Below, piece by piece: positions 31,375-41,768 of a stretch of DNA of 64,000 nucleotides. A model generated the notes under the pieces. It made no database searches. It worked only from the letters and a program-made list of their open reading frames with translations, and had not been told where the DNA came from. The position numbers and the translations under genes were made by a program. The number at the start of each line of letters is the position of its first letter. Position 1 is the first letter of the stretch. The stretch lies in contig OY783195.1 of assembly GCA_963678675.1 (NCBI GenBank), forward strand, positions 7,264,001-7,328,000, read 5' to 3'. This stretch comes from Xiphydria camelus (lineage: Eukaryota > Arthropoda > Insecta > Hymenoptera > Xiphydriidae).

Positions 31375-33891
31375 TTATTCCAATTCTTTGTTGTTTACAG
31401 GGTTACAAATATAAGTAGTCCCATTTATATCTATGTGTATACATACAGAAATCAAATTGTCGATCGGAAGAAGAATGAATTTCGCAAAATCTGTACATAT
31501 ACCTTGTTCGATGTAAGCAATTTTTGTCGTAATTTTTTTGTCCCCAGTAATTTGAAATGCAATATTCGTACTCATGCATTTAATAAGAGCGAAGTGCTCT
31601 TCTGTACACTGGCAGTGCTCCTCACAATCGCAGTTCAATATTCCTTTGTAAAATGCATAGATAAAACCAAAGCCGTTAGCATTGTTTGCGATATTAAGAT
31701 AAGCTACACACGAAGAGTTTGTGAGTAGGTTTCCTGATTTATACATTTCTCCAACATACAGTTGGTTGTTTTTCAAAAGTCGAAGGTATTTTTTTACATT
31801 TCTTTTACAAAAATCAATTGCATTACAATTTGTTCGCAATATTTGCCTGTCGGTGTCGCTCAGGTTAGTATACGTTCCAATACTGTAACAATCGGCGTTT
31901 AATTCTTCGCAAATTTTTAATTGGCGTTTTCGCTGTGTACATACATTTTTTAAATTACCATCTGGAAGTTGTTGCAAATAACGTTCCATTTTTATCGTTT
32001 GTAAGTGTGTAGTGGCAACTTGGGAATCAACATATCGTGTACCATGAATCAACTTTAAATAGTGACCATTTAGATCTTCGTACCTGTAGCAAGAATGGGC
32101 CCACAGTGGGCCTGTTTGTTTAACACATTCAGGTAAGTGCAGTAACATGTGAATATTAATAGAACAAAATTTTGCCCCATAGAATATTTCAAATTGACGG
32201 ACAAATTTATGCAGGAAATTTTCAGCTGTCGAGATCATGTTCATAGAAATTTTGTTTGTACTTAACAGAGCAATACCAGCGACTAATAAAGAGTAGTGAT
32301 CTAGATAGTGGTCTTTCATCACACCACTAAGCACAGGAATAGAGTAATAAAAGAACCATAATCTCAATTCTGAAGATTTCCAGTGCAGCAGATCAGATAC
32401 TGATCTTGGCAGACGGTGAACGAACGATGGGGGCTTAATGCTACAAAGTCGCGAGCTAATTTCCTCAATTGCTGAGTACAGTGAAAAATCAAAATTGCGA
32501 TATTTAACGTCAAACAGCAGCATCATTATTTTTTTTACTACTCCACTATCGACGCAATGCATCTTGTCTATCGCTGTCCCCTTCACAAAATCGAACATCA
32601 ATTTAGACAAGATAGTATAGCCTTTCACTCCATTCACTGCTTTGCCTTCTTGTAATGCTGTTTGCGCGTATCGTTCACATTTTTCCTTAGTTCTTAATGT
32701 GGGTTTAAAAGGTCTGTCTTCTGTTCCATTGTATGGATAAATATGTGTATGGCTACCAGATTCCGTGAAACTTGTTTCCCCCTTGGAAAAACAGACAGGA
32801 CATCCAAAACTGCCATTATGATGTGTAAAATTAAGACAATCGCTTCTGGCTAATAAATCTGCTGTACCGAATAATAGAGTTGCTTTCACTGTAATTACTT
32901 TTTTGTTTGGTAAAATTATTTTAACGCCGTTTTTATATAAATTGAAAAGTGGATTAAGGCAATCTAAGAAAGAACTGAAATCTGGTTTAACAGAACCATA
33001 CCAAATGCCAGCTAGCAATAAATTTTCTTTTTTTATTCTTTCTTCCCAAGGTAATTCATTAATTATCAAATACATCGGCCACATACTGATCTTGCATGAT
33101 TTAAAAACAGGCACACCGTCGGTGTACCATGTTAAAGAAATGTTGTTTGGATCTTTTAAAAAACCGTCATCAAACATATTTTTATAAATTGTAGAATCGT
33201 ACACATCAGTAATGAAGTTCGGAATGACTTGTCTGTTTATCCTGTACTGTAAACTGTTATGAAATCCTTCGCGTTTAAACATTTCTCGCAACTGAGTGGT
33301 CAACGGTATTTGTAGAAAGTGCGATACATTATGCTTCCTTTTTTTTTTGCATTTAGTACATCTACTTTTTTCCGTCTGCAATCGTCCATTGCACCACGTA
33401 CAAACAAATTTTTTTTTCCAACAGTTGGTTCTGGACAAAGAAAAATACTTTTGAAACTTATAAATACTATTCCGGAATAAATTTTGCTGTGGGCAGTGTA
33501 AATTGATGATTTGCAACAAAAAAGAAAGAGCGCGTCGTGTAATATTGGTCCTCAGGAAAAATGTAAGTATGAGTACCATACTTTCATTCACCGTCAATGG
33601 TGCATCTCTGTACAATGGTTCATTCATACTATTATGTTCGATTGGTTGAAATTCCTCATTGCTATCATCTCCGGTAAATTCATCGTCATCATTATCTGTG
33701 TTGAACTCTCCTTCATCCTCATTCCTTCTTTCTTCCTCGTTTACATTTTCTTCCCCTGAGCGGTCCGATTCCTGGGTAAGTTCATCATCCTGCTCCTCGC
33801 TTCTGGAGGACTGCTGCTCGTCATCATCTGATCTCTGGTCTGCAATTCCTGATTCCCTGACTTCAACTTCTTCGTCGTTAGATATTTCCAT
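31375..33891 (-). CDS. Tnp2-like CMC transposase, intact, 838 aa
   Basis: An unbroken frame from ATG 33891 to 31375. Residues 1-90 are Glu/Asp-rich. A C2C2 zinc-binding pair (CTWCNGRLQ...RCTKC) lies near 163-182. The central part matches the plant CACTA Tnp2 pattern: WYTDGVPVFKSCKISMWP near 256 (first Asp), then NELPW and LLAGIWYG; a TADLLARSD block and GSFGCPVC near 355-370 (second Asp); MHCVDSGVVKK near 445, the likely third acidic residue. Next come LHWKSSELRLWFFYYSIP and NIHMLLHLPECV...GPLWAHSCYRYEDLNG. A small Cys cluster (NCDCEEHCQC) lies near 763. It should cut at the CCCGGGG ends. Catalytic assignments are by pattern, not alignment. Confidence 0.85.
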   Translation of the reverse strand: MEISNDEEVEVRESGIADQRSDDDEQQSSRSEEQDDELTQESDRSGEENVNEEERRNEDEGEFNTDNDDDEFTGDDSNEEFQPIEHNSMNEPLYRDAPLTVNESMVLILTFFLRTNITRRALSFLLQIINLHCPQQNLFRNSIYKFQKYFSLSRTNCWKKKFVCTWCNGRLQTEKSRCTKCKKKRKHNVSHFLQIPLTTQLREMFKREGFHNSLQYRINRQVIPNFITDVYDSTIYKNMFDDGFLKDPNNISLTWYTDGVPVFKSCKISMWPMYLIINELPWEERIKKENLLLAGIWYGSVKPDFSSFLDCLNPLFNLYKNGVKIILPNKKVITVKATLLFGTADLLARSDCLNFTHHNGSFGCPVCFSKGETSFTESGSHTHIYPYNGTEDRPFKPTLRTKEKCERYAQTALQEGKAVNGVKGYTILSKLMFDFVKGTAIDKMHCVDSGVVKKIMMLLFDVKYRNFDFSLYSAIEEISSRLCSIKPPSFVHRLPRSVSDLLHWKSSELRLWFFYYSIPVLSGVMKDHYLDHYSLLVAGIALLSTNKISMNMISTAENFLHKFVRQFEIFYGAKFCSINIHMLLHLPECVKQTGPLWAHSCYRYEDLNGHYLKLIHGTRYVDSQVATTHLQTIKMERYLQQLPDGNLKNVCTQRKRQLKICEELNADCYSIGTYTNLSDTDRQILRTNCNAIDFCKRNVKKYLRLLKNNQLYVGEMYKSGNLLTNSSCVAYLNIANNANGFGFIYAFYKGILNCDCEEHCQCTEEHFALIKCMSTNIAFQITGDKKITTKIAYIEQGICTDFAKFILLPIDNLISVCIHIDINGTTYICNPVNNKELE

Positions 33892-33980
33892 CGATTCTGT
33901 CGGTGGAGGTGTACATTGCAGACGAAGCCTACATATAAGTTAGAATCATACACTTGTCACCAATTTTGTAACATAACAAT

Positions 33981-34104
33981 TTAAGAGTGATAATTCAAAA
34001 CCGGCTAAATTACAAATCGTAAATGATTCACTTTCTGATGCTGATCACTGAAAAATGAGTCTTATTTGATTTGTTGGTTAGCCGATTTTGGATTATCACT
34101 CTTC
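33981..34104. promoter_or_regulatory. Inverted repeat upstream of the transposase gene
   Basis: AAGAGTGATAATTCAAAACC...GGCTAA pairs with TTAGCC...GATTTTGGATTATCACTCTT about 70 bp on. Placed between the two divergent genes; the same repeat is in copy 2 (about 54471-54594). Confidence 0.55.
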
Positions 34105-34442
34105 AATTGGTATTAATAACTAACGAGATTTACGATTATACTTTCAAACTGTGGCACAAGCAGCAATTGACACGTAATTAACACTTATCCGAATCGCCAA
34201 CTTTTGCCACTATTATGGCGGGGCATACAAAAGTTAATTAAAAAATATTGTTTTTATTTACCTTTTATTAATTGTGGACATCATTTGAACGCAAAGCCGT
34301 TGTTTACTCTTGTTTGAATATTCACTAAATGCTTTGCGCATGTTTGCCGATATATTCACAACTTTCGTATGTACAAAAATAATGTTGTACTCTTCCGAGC
34401 GCGAGAAGGAGTGGAGGCCTTTCTCGAGTCACTCGCACAGTT

Positions 34443-34535
34443 ACGTATACGCATCTTACCGAATAGACCAATCAGGATCAAGTATTCCGTTGTGGTGGGG
34501 GTCCTGATTGGTCTATTCGCTAAGAAGCGTATACG
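34443..34535. promoter_or_regulatory. CCAAT-containing palindrome, candidate bidirectional promoter
   Basis: CGTATACGCATCTTACCGAA then TAGACCAATCAGGA, inverted after a 22-bp loop as TCCTGATTGGTCTA then TTCGCTAAGAAGCGTATACG. The paired CCAAT and ATTGG boxes face both genes, and GC-rich sequence (34380-35010) surrounds them. This suits divergent transcription; promoter function is inferred. Confidence 0.5.
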
Positions 34536-35441
34536 TTTCTCTCGAACTACTCGCGAGATCGCAACTGCGAGCTGATTGGCGGGAACTGGTGACCTAAGTA
34601 AAAGTACAGCTTGTTTCGACAAGCGCTAACTATTCGAAAGTTACGCTCGGCTGAAGGGTCGTCGGTTCGGGTCGAATAAAAGCGGATAGGGCTGTATAAG
34701 TTCGCTGTTTTATTTCTTTATTTTTGGCAGTTTAGAAAGTACCGAATCGACCCTTGCAGGCCTTTTTTTTTGCCTGCGACGCGCTGGCCGTGGGACTCAC
34801 CACCGCGTCTTCCCTTGTTCCAACGCCACGCCATGAGACAAAGCGGAACGCGAAAACGTACCCCACCACGCTACCCCCGCCGATGGCTACCTTTTTGTTC
34901 GCGTTTTGACTTTGTCTAGGAAAACGCGCGGTGAAATTCTCAGAACTCACCGAGAACCGACGCGCAACGCCTCGTGCTATCCGTCTTCGTGCCGCGACTC
35001 TCAATTCCAATCGAATCTTCATTTAGTTTTATTTAGCAATTTTCTTTGTGTCCAGTTTTGTGGAATAAAGGTTTTTTCACCTACTATCTACTGCGATAAA
35101 CAACGACGATTTTACAGTTTCAGAAAGGTAAAAATTAAAAATACTTGCCCTGAATATCGGTTTACCTGAATGCCGTTGAAACCACGTTTATCGAAAATAT
35201 TATTTAGCAATAAACTAACGTGGAAGTCACACGAACATGATTGTCACCACGACGTAGAACAAGAAAAAATTATATATGCATGAAATACGTATTAAAATTG
35301 AGCTTCTACGTTAATAATCGTATGAAAAATGTTGTCGATGTAATTTTTCGTAAAAATTGTGAACTATTTCAGTTATTTGTGAACAAAACTCAATTAAAAA
35401 AATTAACCTTTAATTATTCTGCAGGATTTTCAAAACAGATT

Positions 35442-37842
35442 ATGTCAACTAAAAAGAATCAGAAAGATCATCAATATGTTCTTGTTTGGTACAAAGGGAC
35501 TTCCCTTAAGGACGTTATTGAAGCTCAAACATTACCTCGCCGGGGGAAAAAAAATGTTGGCGACGAGACCACTATAATTTTTAAAAACAACCAAACTGGT
35601 TGAGAATCAGTGCAAGTAAAAATTGTGCAATATGGAGGTGAGTGTCTGCTTGCAGCAATTGAAGAAGTTTTTTCAGTTGTGAATTCGAATTTAAAAGTTA
35701 ATATTGAGTACATCACATGTTTTAGCGTCCATTGAAGAACTTGATAAAATTCTGCTCGACTCAAACGGGATGATTTGTTCACCAGCAACGAAAATGTGTA
35801 TGCCGAAGATGGTAGAAGCTGCCAAAGAGATTAAGAAAGAAAAGAAAAAGGTTTCAGCTCAACGAAAACAAATTCAAAGAGAAAATGAAGAAAAAATTGC
35901 TAATTATCAATCACTTTTTCCGACGTCACAACTGGCAAATCCCTTCCCTCAAAAAGGAAAAAGAACCGCAGGTGAGAGATGTGTTGACAAGTTACAAGCC
36001 AAAATTCGAAAATGTCAAGATGCTACAGAGGAAGATACAGAAAATGCAGAAGAAAGCGAAGAAGTAGATACCGATAGAGAAGAGATCGATCCCAAAACAA
36101 ACCAGGATCAAGGAGATATCGAAGGAGCATCGACTGTACAAAACATTGATTCTGACAAAGAAAACAACGATAGAAATAGACAAGTTGAAGTTCCTATGAC
36201 ATATTTCTTTGGTACTAAAGGTAATTAGTTACTTTTTCTCATGTTTTTCATTTCTGTTAAATGCAATCGTAAACATGTATTGTTTTTGTTTCAGTTACCG
36301 AAGAAATTGTCATTTTCTATGAAAACTTGGGGAAACAGCTGAGAAAACAGTTGGAAGAGCAGAACAAGACGAAAGACCAACTACAAATACTACAGGTACT
36401 GTGCAATTTTTACAATAAATTTCACCTTCTATTCTATCTATTAAATAAATTGCACGAAAATAAATCTCCTATCCTTGTTTTTCAGAAAGCAGATGAATTT
36501 TTAACCGTCAGTGAATCTAAGGTAAATATAGGAATGATGCTATAATTATGAATGATATTCAACGAAAATAATTTGCTTTTTTTGTAATTTTTCTAGAAAG
36601 AAATAGCTCCAAACACAGGCGTATACTTCTTGACCAATTTGATCACTTGCATTGAAATACAAAGTGGCTGGACAGAGGCAAAACCTTTCTGCGATTGGAG
36701 GAAGGTGTCGACCATGGCCCTAACGCATATCTATGGAGAAAACCTCAAAAACTTTTGTGCGCTGGGACAAAAAAGTGACCGGCCAGGATTAAATGACAAA
36801 TTACTGAAGGGAATCTACGGTATACTATCACTTCATTCATATATTGAGACTTTAACAGATGTAAAATTATAAAAAATTCAGTACCACGAAATTTGGTTTT
36901 TGATAACGTTATGATAAGCTGTACAATTTATTTTCCAAACTAATTATCTCAGATTGGTGCCAATTAAGAAACGAAACAGCAATTTTGTGGCCGGATTTCG
37001 TCTCGCACGTTAACCAAGTTTGCGGAAATAAAAGACGATACAAAAAAAAATCAGTCAAAGCAGTGACCCCGAATATGACCCCGCAAAACACTTTGCCTGT
37101 AAAAAAGTCTACCAAACGTGATGAATTTGCGACATCAAACATGGCAACAGCTGTTGCTACGAATAAAACATTTGCTGCGCAACCAGAAAAGTATGGAACT
37201 TTTGTCGAAAACAAAGTGGCACAATTTTATACTACTGTATTATCAAAATACTAACTTTCTTTTTTTTACAGTGTTACCTCATTAGTTTTTGATGAAATGA
37301 ATAAAGGGATGTCCCCAAATTTTCTACCTCCACGTTCATCGACTGCGACTTCCCATTCTACTCAGCAGGAAATACCATCAGGCTCAACCTACTCCAACTT
37401 AAACTGTAGTCAACAAAACGTGTCATCAAGTTGTTATTCGTCTACCAAACGTGATGAATTTGCGACATCAAACATGGCAACAGCTGTTGCTACGAATAAA
37501 ACATTTGCTGCGCAACCAGAAAAGTATGGAACTTTTGTCGAAAACAAAGTGGCACAATTTTATACTACTGTATTATCAAAATACTAACTTTCTTTTTTTT
37601 ACAGTGTTACCTCATTAGTTTCTGATGAAATGAATAAAGGGATGTCCCCAAATTTTCTACCTCCACGTTCATCGACTGCGACTTACCATTCTACTCAGCA
37701 GGAAATACCATCAGGCTCAACCTACTCCAACTTAAACTGTAGTCAACAAAACGTGTCATCAAGTTGTTATTCATCTAATAGAGACAACGCTTGTCATTTC
37801 GACAATAATGCGATGTCATTTCTTCATTATTTAAATAATTAG
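35442..37842 (+). pseudogene. BEN-type accessory gene of CMC copy 1, premature stop in exon 1
   Basis: Eight exons can be placed by GT-AG sites in consistent phase: 35442-35637, 35726-36220, 36295-36395, 36486-36521, 36597-36819, 36953-37190, 37272-37523 and 37605-37842. The product starts MSTKKNQKDHQYVLVWYK, has a Lys-rich coiled coil and an acidic stretch, and carries a BEN-like domain over exons 5-6 (GVYFLTNLITCIEIQ, RKVSTMALTHIYGENLKNF, KLLKGIYDWC after splicing). BEN domains bind DNA. Compared with copy 2, a 3-base loss straddles two codons at 35600 and creates TGA at 35601-35603, so only about 53 residues could be made. Exons 6-7 and 7-8 derive from a 333-bp tandem duplication. Confidence 0.7.
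37112..37777 (+). repeat. 333-bp tandem duplication inside the BEN-type gene
   Basis: 37112-37444 and 37445-37777 are nearly identical. Each unit includes an 81-bp intron and 252 coding bases (84 codons), so the frame is kept. Also present in copy 2 (57605-58270) but single in copy 3. Confidence 0.9.
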
Positions 37843-38089
37843 TCAACCCCTGCCAGTGTGACGTAATTAAAAGTGACATTTAATTTCATTAAAAAATAAA
37901 TTGAGTTTCCATATAAGTATAAAGTTTTCATTTCTATACCTACAATTATTAAAAATCGCATGTGAAGATTTTGAGAACAATTTGAGCGCAAACGTGTCAT
38001 GGAAATGGAAGATTTGGAAAATAATCTGAAAACAAACTTGTCGTGGGAAGTGAAAATTTTGAGAATAATCTGAGAGCAAACTTGTAATA

Positions 38090-38384
38090 GAAATTGAAAA
38101 TTTTGAGGACAAAATGAGTACCTAGTAGTTACCGTGGTATTCAAATTGCCTTCAAAATCTTCCATTCTTAGGAATTACTGTTACTTACTGACACTTATGA
38201 AGACAAAATGATGACAATTTTTGTCCTCGTTTTATCCTCAAACTTCAGATAGTGGACAAAAGAAAGATTATGAAGACAAATAGAGGACAAAAATAACATG
38301 TATTCACTTATCCCGGTTTCTTCACATTATTGTCACATTCTTGTCATTGCTCTCAACATTTTCTGGCTGAAATTCTGCCCCGGG
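38090..38384 (+). promoter_or_regulatory. Right subterminal motif array of CMC copy 1
   Basis: GAGGACAA, GAAGACAA and GTGGACAA words and their inverses occur at about 38105, 38198, 38220, 38253, 38272 and 38284, in both orientations. Confidence 0.6.
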
Positions 38385-39871
38385 AAACTGTGGAAATGTA
38401 TGAATTCAAATTAAAAGAGACCGAGGAGAAGCTGAGAAAGTGCAAAGAGAAAAACTGGCGCCTCGAAAGGAAAGTGAAAATTATTCAAGAGAGAGCACGT
38501 CGCCGAGACAAGAAATTAACAAAGATGGATGCTGTAATCAGAGAACTGAAGAGGCAAGGTAACCGTTCGGAAGAACTTGAAAAAGAATTAACTAAGCGTT
38601 TTTCGGATGAAACTTTGCAACTTTTGCACAATCAGTTAAAAAATAATGACAACAAAAATCAGGTTTTCGCTACACAGATAAGATGAAGGAATTCGCAACG
38701 ACTGTTTACTTCTATTCGCCTAAAGCATATAAGTTCTTGAAAAATAAATTAGGTTTACCCGATTGATCGACCCTTCGAAAAATGATTAGTGACGTATCTT
38801 GGGAACCAGGATTTCTCTACGGTGTTTTCAAATATCTTCAAACGGAAAAGTTTCATTCAAAAAAAAGTTTCAGAAGTAGCTTTAATAATGGATGGTATGT
38901 CAATACGGCGTAGTACCTGTGTAGATCGCAAAGAGAGTAGATTACGTGGAGAAGTAGATTATGGTAATGCCACGTATCTACTGAAAGCAGAAAAGTCACG
39001 TGGACATGTCAAAACAAATGAAAATACGACGACATATGAATGGGCAATACCAAAAGAACAAACCGAAGAGAAACCAAAGGAAAATGCGAAAGAAATGTTA
39101 GTCTTCCAAATAGTATCGTACTATGTTAAATTTAAGATACCTATACCACATTTTTTTATTAACGGCATAAGTGCTGACAATCAGGCAACTTTAATCGTAA
39201 AGGCAATACAGAGATTGTACGCTGTAGGGGTTACTGTGCGTTCGATTACCTGTGATGGTACTAACACTAATTTTAAGACTTTGACAAAGTTAGGCTGCAA
39301 TTTTGATGTTTCAGGTGGTAAAAAGATCACTATATTCTTCAAACATTCAAACACAAATGAAAATATTTATGCGATCATGGATCCGTGTCATATGAAGTTA
39401 TGCAGAAATACACTAGCTGCAACAGATATTATATCTCCAGCCGGTGTCGTTTCGTTTCAATACATCCGCGATCTCCATGAACATCAAGAAAAAATGGGTC
39501 TCAAATATGCCAATAAGTTGTCCAAAATCCATTTCTGGTTTTCATAATAAAAAAATAAAAGTTTTGTTAGCTGCACAAGTGATTAGTAGCGGAGTTGCTG
39601 ACGCAATTGAATTTTTAGCATTTTGTAATCATCCTAAATTCCAAAACAGTCACGCAACGGTTGAGTTTTTACGTATTTTTGATCGATTATTTGATTTAAT
39701 GAATTCCAGAAATGCATACGGCAAGAGTTTCAAGGAGCCTTTCAAGATATCAACACAGCACATTTGGATTACATTTCTTAATAATACCGAAAAGTACATT
39801 AGTCAACTAAATATTGAACTGGCCGCGGTCAGCCTCAGAAACACTCTAGAGATTTTAGTTTTTTTGAGGTA
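38385..39871 (+). pseudogene. P-element-like transposase, coiled coil and catalytic region, frameshifted
   Basis: Continues the exon cut at 30563. First a Glu/Lys-rich coiled coil (ETEEKLRKCKEKNWRLERKV), then after a shift near 38680 MKEFATTVYFYSPKAYKFLK, the conserved YSPKAY block of P-element/THAP9 transposases, a stop, and SWEPGF. From 38789 a 252-codon frame carries LIMDGMSIRR (first catalytic Asp region), RSITCDGTNTN and MDPCHMKLCRN, typical of the RNase H-like fold with its GTP-binding insert. A further shift near 39545 leads to KIKVLLAAQVISSGVADAIEFL and FKISTQHIWITFLNN. The C-terminus is missing. At least four breaks: dead. Confidence 0.8.
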
Positions 39872-39874
39872 GTT

Positions 39875-41537
39875 TTGTTGACGTTTGTAAAACATGGGGG
39901 AAAAAGCAATAAAAAGTATTGCATTGTTCCTCAGTGTGGAAATATAAAAACGGACAGTTTAAGCTTTCATATGTTTCCATCTAATGCACAATTGAGAAAG
40001 AAGTGGTTGAATAATTTAAAAATGGAGGTATACACGACGTGCATGAAAGTGTGCAGTGACCACTTTAAATTAGAGGATTTTCATTATGCTGGTAAGAAAT
40101 TACATCCCTTGTTGCAGAAAAAGTAAAGAATAAAATATTAAGTTAAGTATATTAAGTATTAATGGTTAGGACAGCATACAATGAGAAAAAAAATTAAAGA
40201 AAACAGCTGTTCCAACGGAGAAACTGCCGGTAACTTTACTAACAGTAAGAAAACGTAATTTGAAGTCCATACGTAAAAGAGACGAACGAGCAATGAAAAG
40301 GAGAAAAGTGGAAGAAGAATCAGAGCGGTAACAATAATTAACCCTAGACCGGTATCGATATTCTATGATACGTTATAATCTGTAGTTGGAATGCGTAAAT
40401 TTTACCTACGATACCAGTGTAGGCTTAACACTTTTGTTTAGTTATTTATATTTACGAGTTGCTTGCTTATAGAACTTTGGAAAATATGGAAAAACAAAAC
40501 AAAACAAAAAAAGTTCCCGATGGTAGATTTCCGAACAACAAGATCAATCAGCTTCCAGGCAGCAACGATATTTCAGATATAATTGCGACCAGTTCAACTG
40601 ATTCTGTGACTGTTGACATCTTACAAGAAATTTTGTTGTGCGATAAGGGAACTCAGGTCGAAGAAGTAACTGCATCAAAATTAGGCATCGATAAATGCTG
40701 TCAAGCCGACAAAATGATTTTTTGCAAGAAAAAGGCAATTGATAGTATGGTCGAGAGTGACAAACAATTAAACACCTTAACAGGTATTCCATCTTTCGAC
40801 GTCCTACAGGCAATGCAGACGTGTTTAGATAAATTAGAAGCTCTCAATTGCACAAGATCAAAAAATGGTTTATCTTCTCGACATCGAATAATGCTTACGT
40901 TTATGATTTTAAAACTAAATTTAACGTATGAAAGTGCGGCGGTTTTTTTCGAAGTAACAGCTTGTTCTGTGAAACGTTATTTTACCAGCACAAAATATTG
41001 AAATTAAAGCAAATTTTATGCGTTGTCATACGTTGGCCGGGAAAAGAAGAAATTTGAAAAAATATGCCAAAATGTTTTGCAAAGTGTGCAGACACTCGAA
41101 TTGTTTTGGATTGTAAAGAGACATATATTCAAAGATCCAAGTATTTACGCTGTCGCATGATTTGCTACTCGCATTACAAAGGGACATGCACGATGAAATT
41201 TTTAATCGGCGTTTCTCCATCGGGTTAAATTACGCATGTTAGCAAAGCATTTGGGGGAAGAGCTAGTGACAAACAAATTGTTGCGCATTCAACAATTTTA
41301 CAATTATTGTCTCCCGGTGGTGCTGTCATGGTGGACAAAGGTTTCCTTATTGACAGTGAATGTTTAAAGTACCGAATTAAATTGATTCGACCACCTTTCC
41401 TGAAACGTGCGAAGCATACGACCGCGTACCAATTTTTACACGACGAAGCTGCCGAATCGGCATTAACCCGCGATTGCTCGCGTACTGAGCGGCGCGTTCA
41501 CTTTTATATTTCAAACATTATAAAAAAAGAATCTTGA
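39875..41537 (+). mobile_element. ISL2EU/PIF-like THAP plus DDE_4 transposon relic
   Basis: Span of the THAP, helix-turn-helix and DDE_4 pieces. Terminal repeats were not found; the left side abuts the truncated P-like element. Confidence 0.6.
39885..41537 (+). pseudogene. THAP-DDE_4 transposase, broken in several places
   Basis: 39885-40126 encodes a full THAP finger: KKYCIVPQCGN, SFHMFPSNAQLRKKW and CMKVCSDHFKLEDF give the C2CH set. A basic stretch (VRKRNLKSIRKRDERAMKRR) follows in another frame near 40240. 40459-41001 holds a linker with KGTQVEE and CCQADK (the QT/QVD motif seen at 12.5 kb) and the helix-turn-helix LTGIPSFDVLQAMQTCL...GLSSRHRIMLTFMILKLNLTY. The DDE_4 nuclease starts near 41090 with RIVLDCKE (first Asp); an in-frame TAA sits at 41226-41228; then ITHVSKAFGGRASDKQI and GGAVMVDKGFLI (second Asp) read on to 41537. 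Architecture matches insect ISL2EU-type elements. Confidence 0.75.
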
Positions 41538-41768
41538 AACATACAATATTCTGCTTTATGCTATTCCTTGATCATACTGTATAGAACATAAATTTTATAG
41601 GCAACGGCTAAAGTACGGTCCTGTTTCTCCCCACCAAACATTGTTTTGGAATGATGCAATGTAGTGAGCTCTGCGCTCAGTACGCGAGTAACCGTAGAGC
41701 GATATAGTAGTGCTTTTCGCTGCATATCTTGTTACGTATATTTATTGATTTGACATATTTTATAACCC
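41538..41768. other. Short spacer between two relics
   Basis: No TTAA-CCCT end for the following piggyBac gene was found here. Confidence 0.4.

Larger units (their letters stand above)
30564..38384. mobile_element. CMC (CACTA-like) transposon copy 1, 7821 bp, Tnp2-like plus BEN-type genes
   Basis: 15-bp TIRs CCCGGGGCAGAATTT at both ends. The uninterrupted host sequence CAAAGAAACTGTGG can be read across the insertion and shows an AA duplication (30562-30563, 38385-38386), a 2-bp target site. Order: left subterminal motifs, a 342-bp palindrome, transposase gene (minus), divergent promoter region, BEN-type gene (plus), right subterminal motifs. Copy 2 minus its own insertions is about 7822 bp and about 99% alike by eye. 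CACTA elements typically have CACTA/CACTG ends and 3-bp duplications; a 2-bp duplication is closer to the Mirage branch of CMC. Confidence 0.85.
29240..39871 (+). mobile_element. P-element-like transposon, split by a CMC insertion and 3' truncated
   Basis: THAP exons (29240-29601), a linker with duplicated exons, and the coiled-coil plus RNase H-like part (38385-39871) belong to one P-element-type transposase gene; the 7.8-kb CMC copy 1 sits between them. The C-terminal part of the transposase and the 3' end are missing; the next element begins at about 39875. Confidence 0.75.

Noticed and set aside
33659..33943. Ser-rich plus-strand frame opposite the CMC transposase N-terminus
   Set aside because: Antisense of the Glu/Asp-rich N-terminus; the same shadow appears in copy 2.
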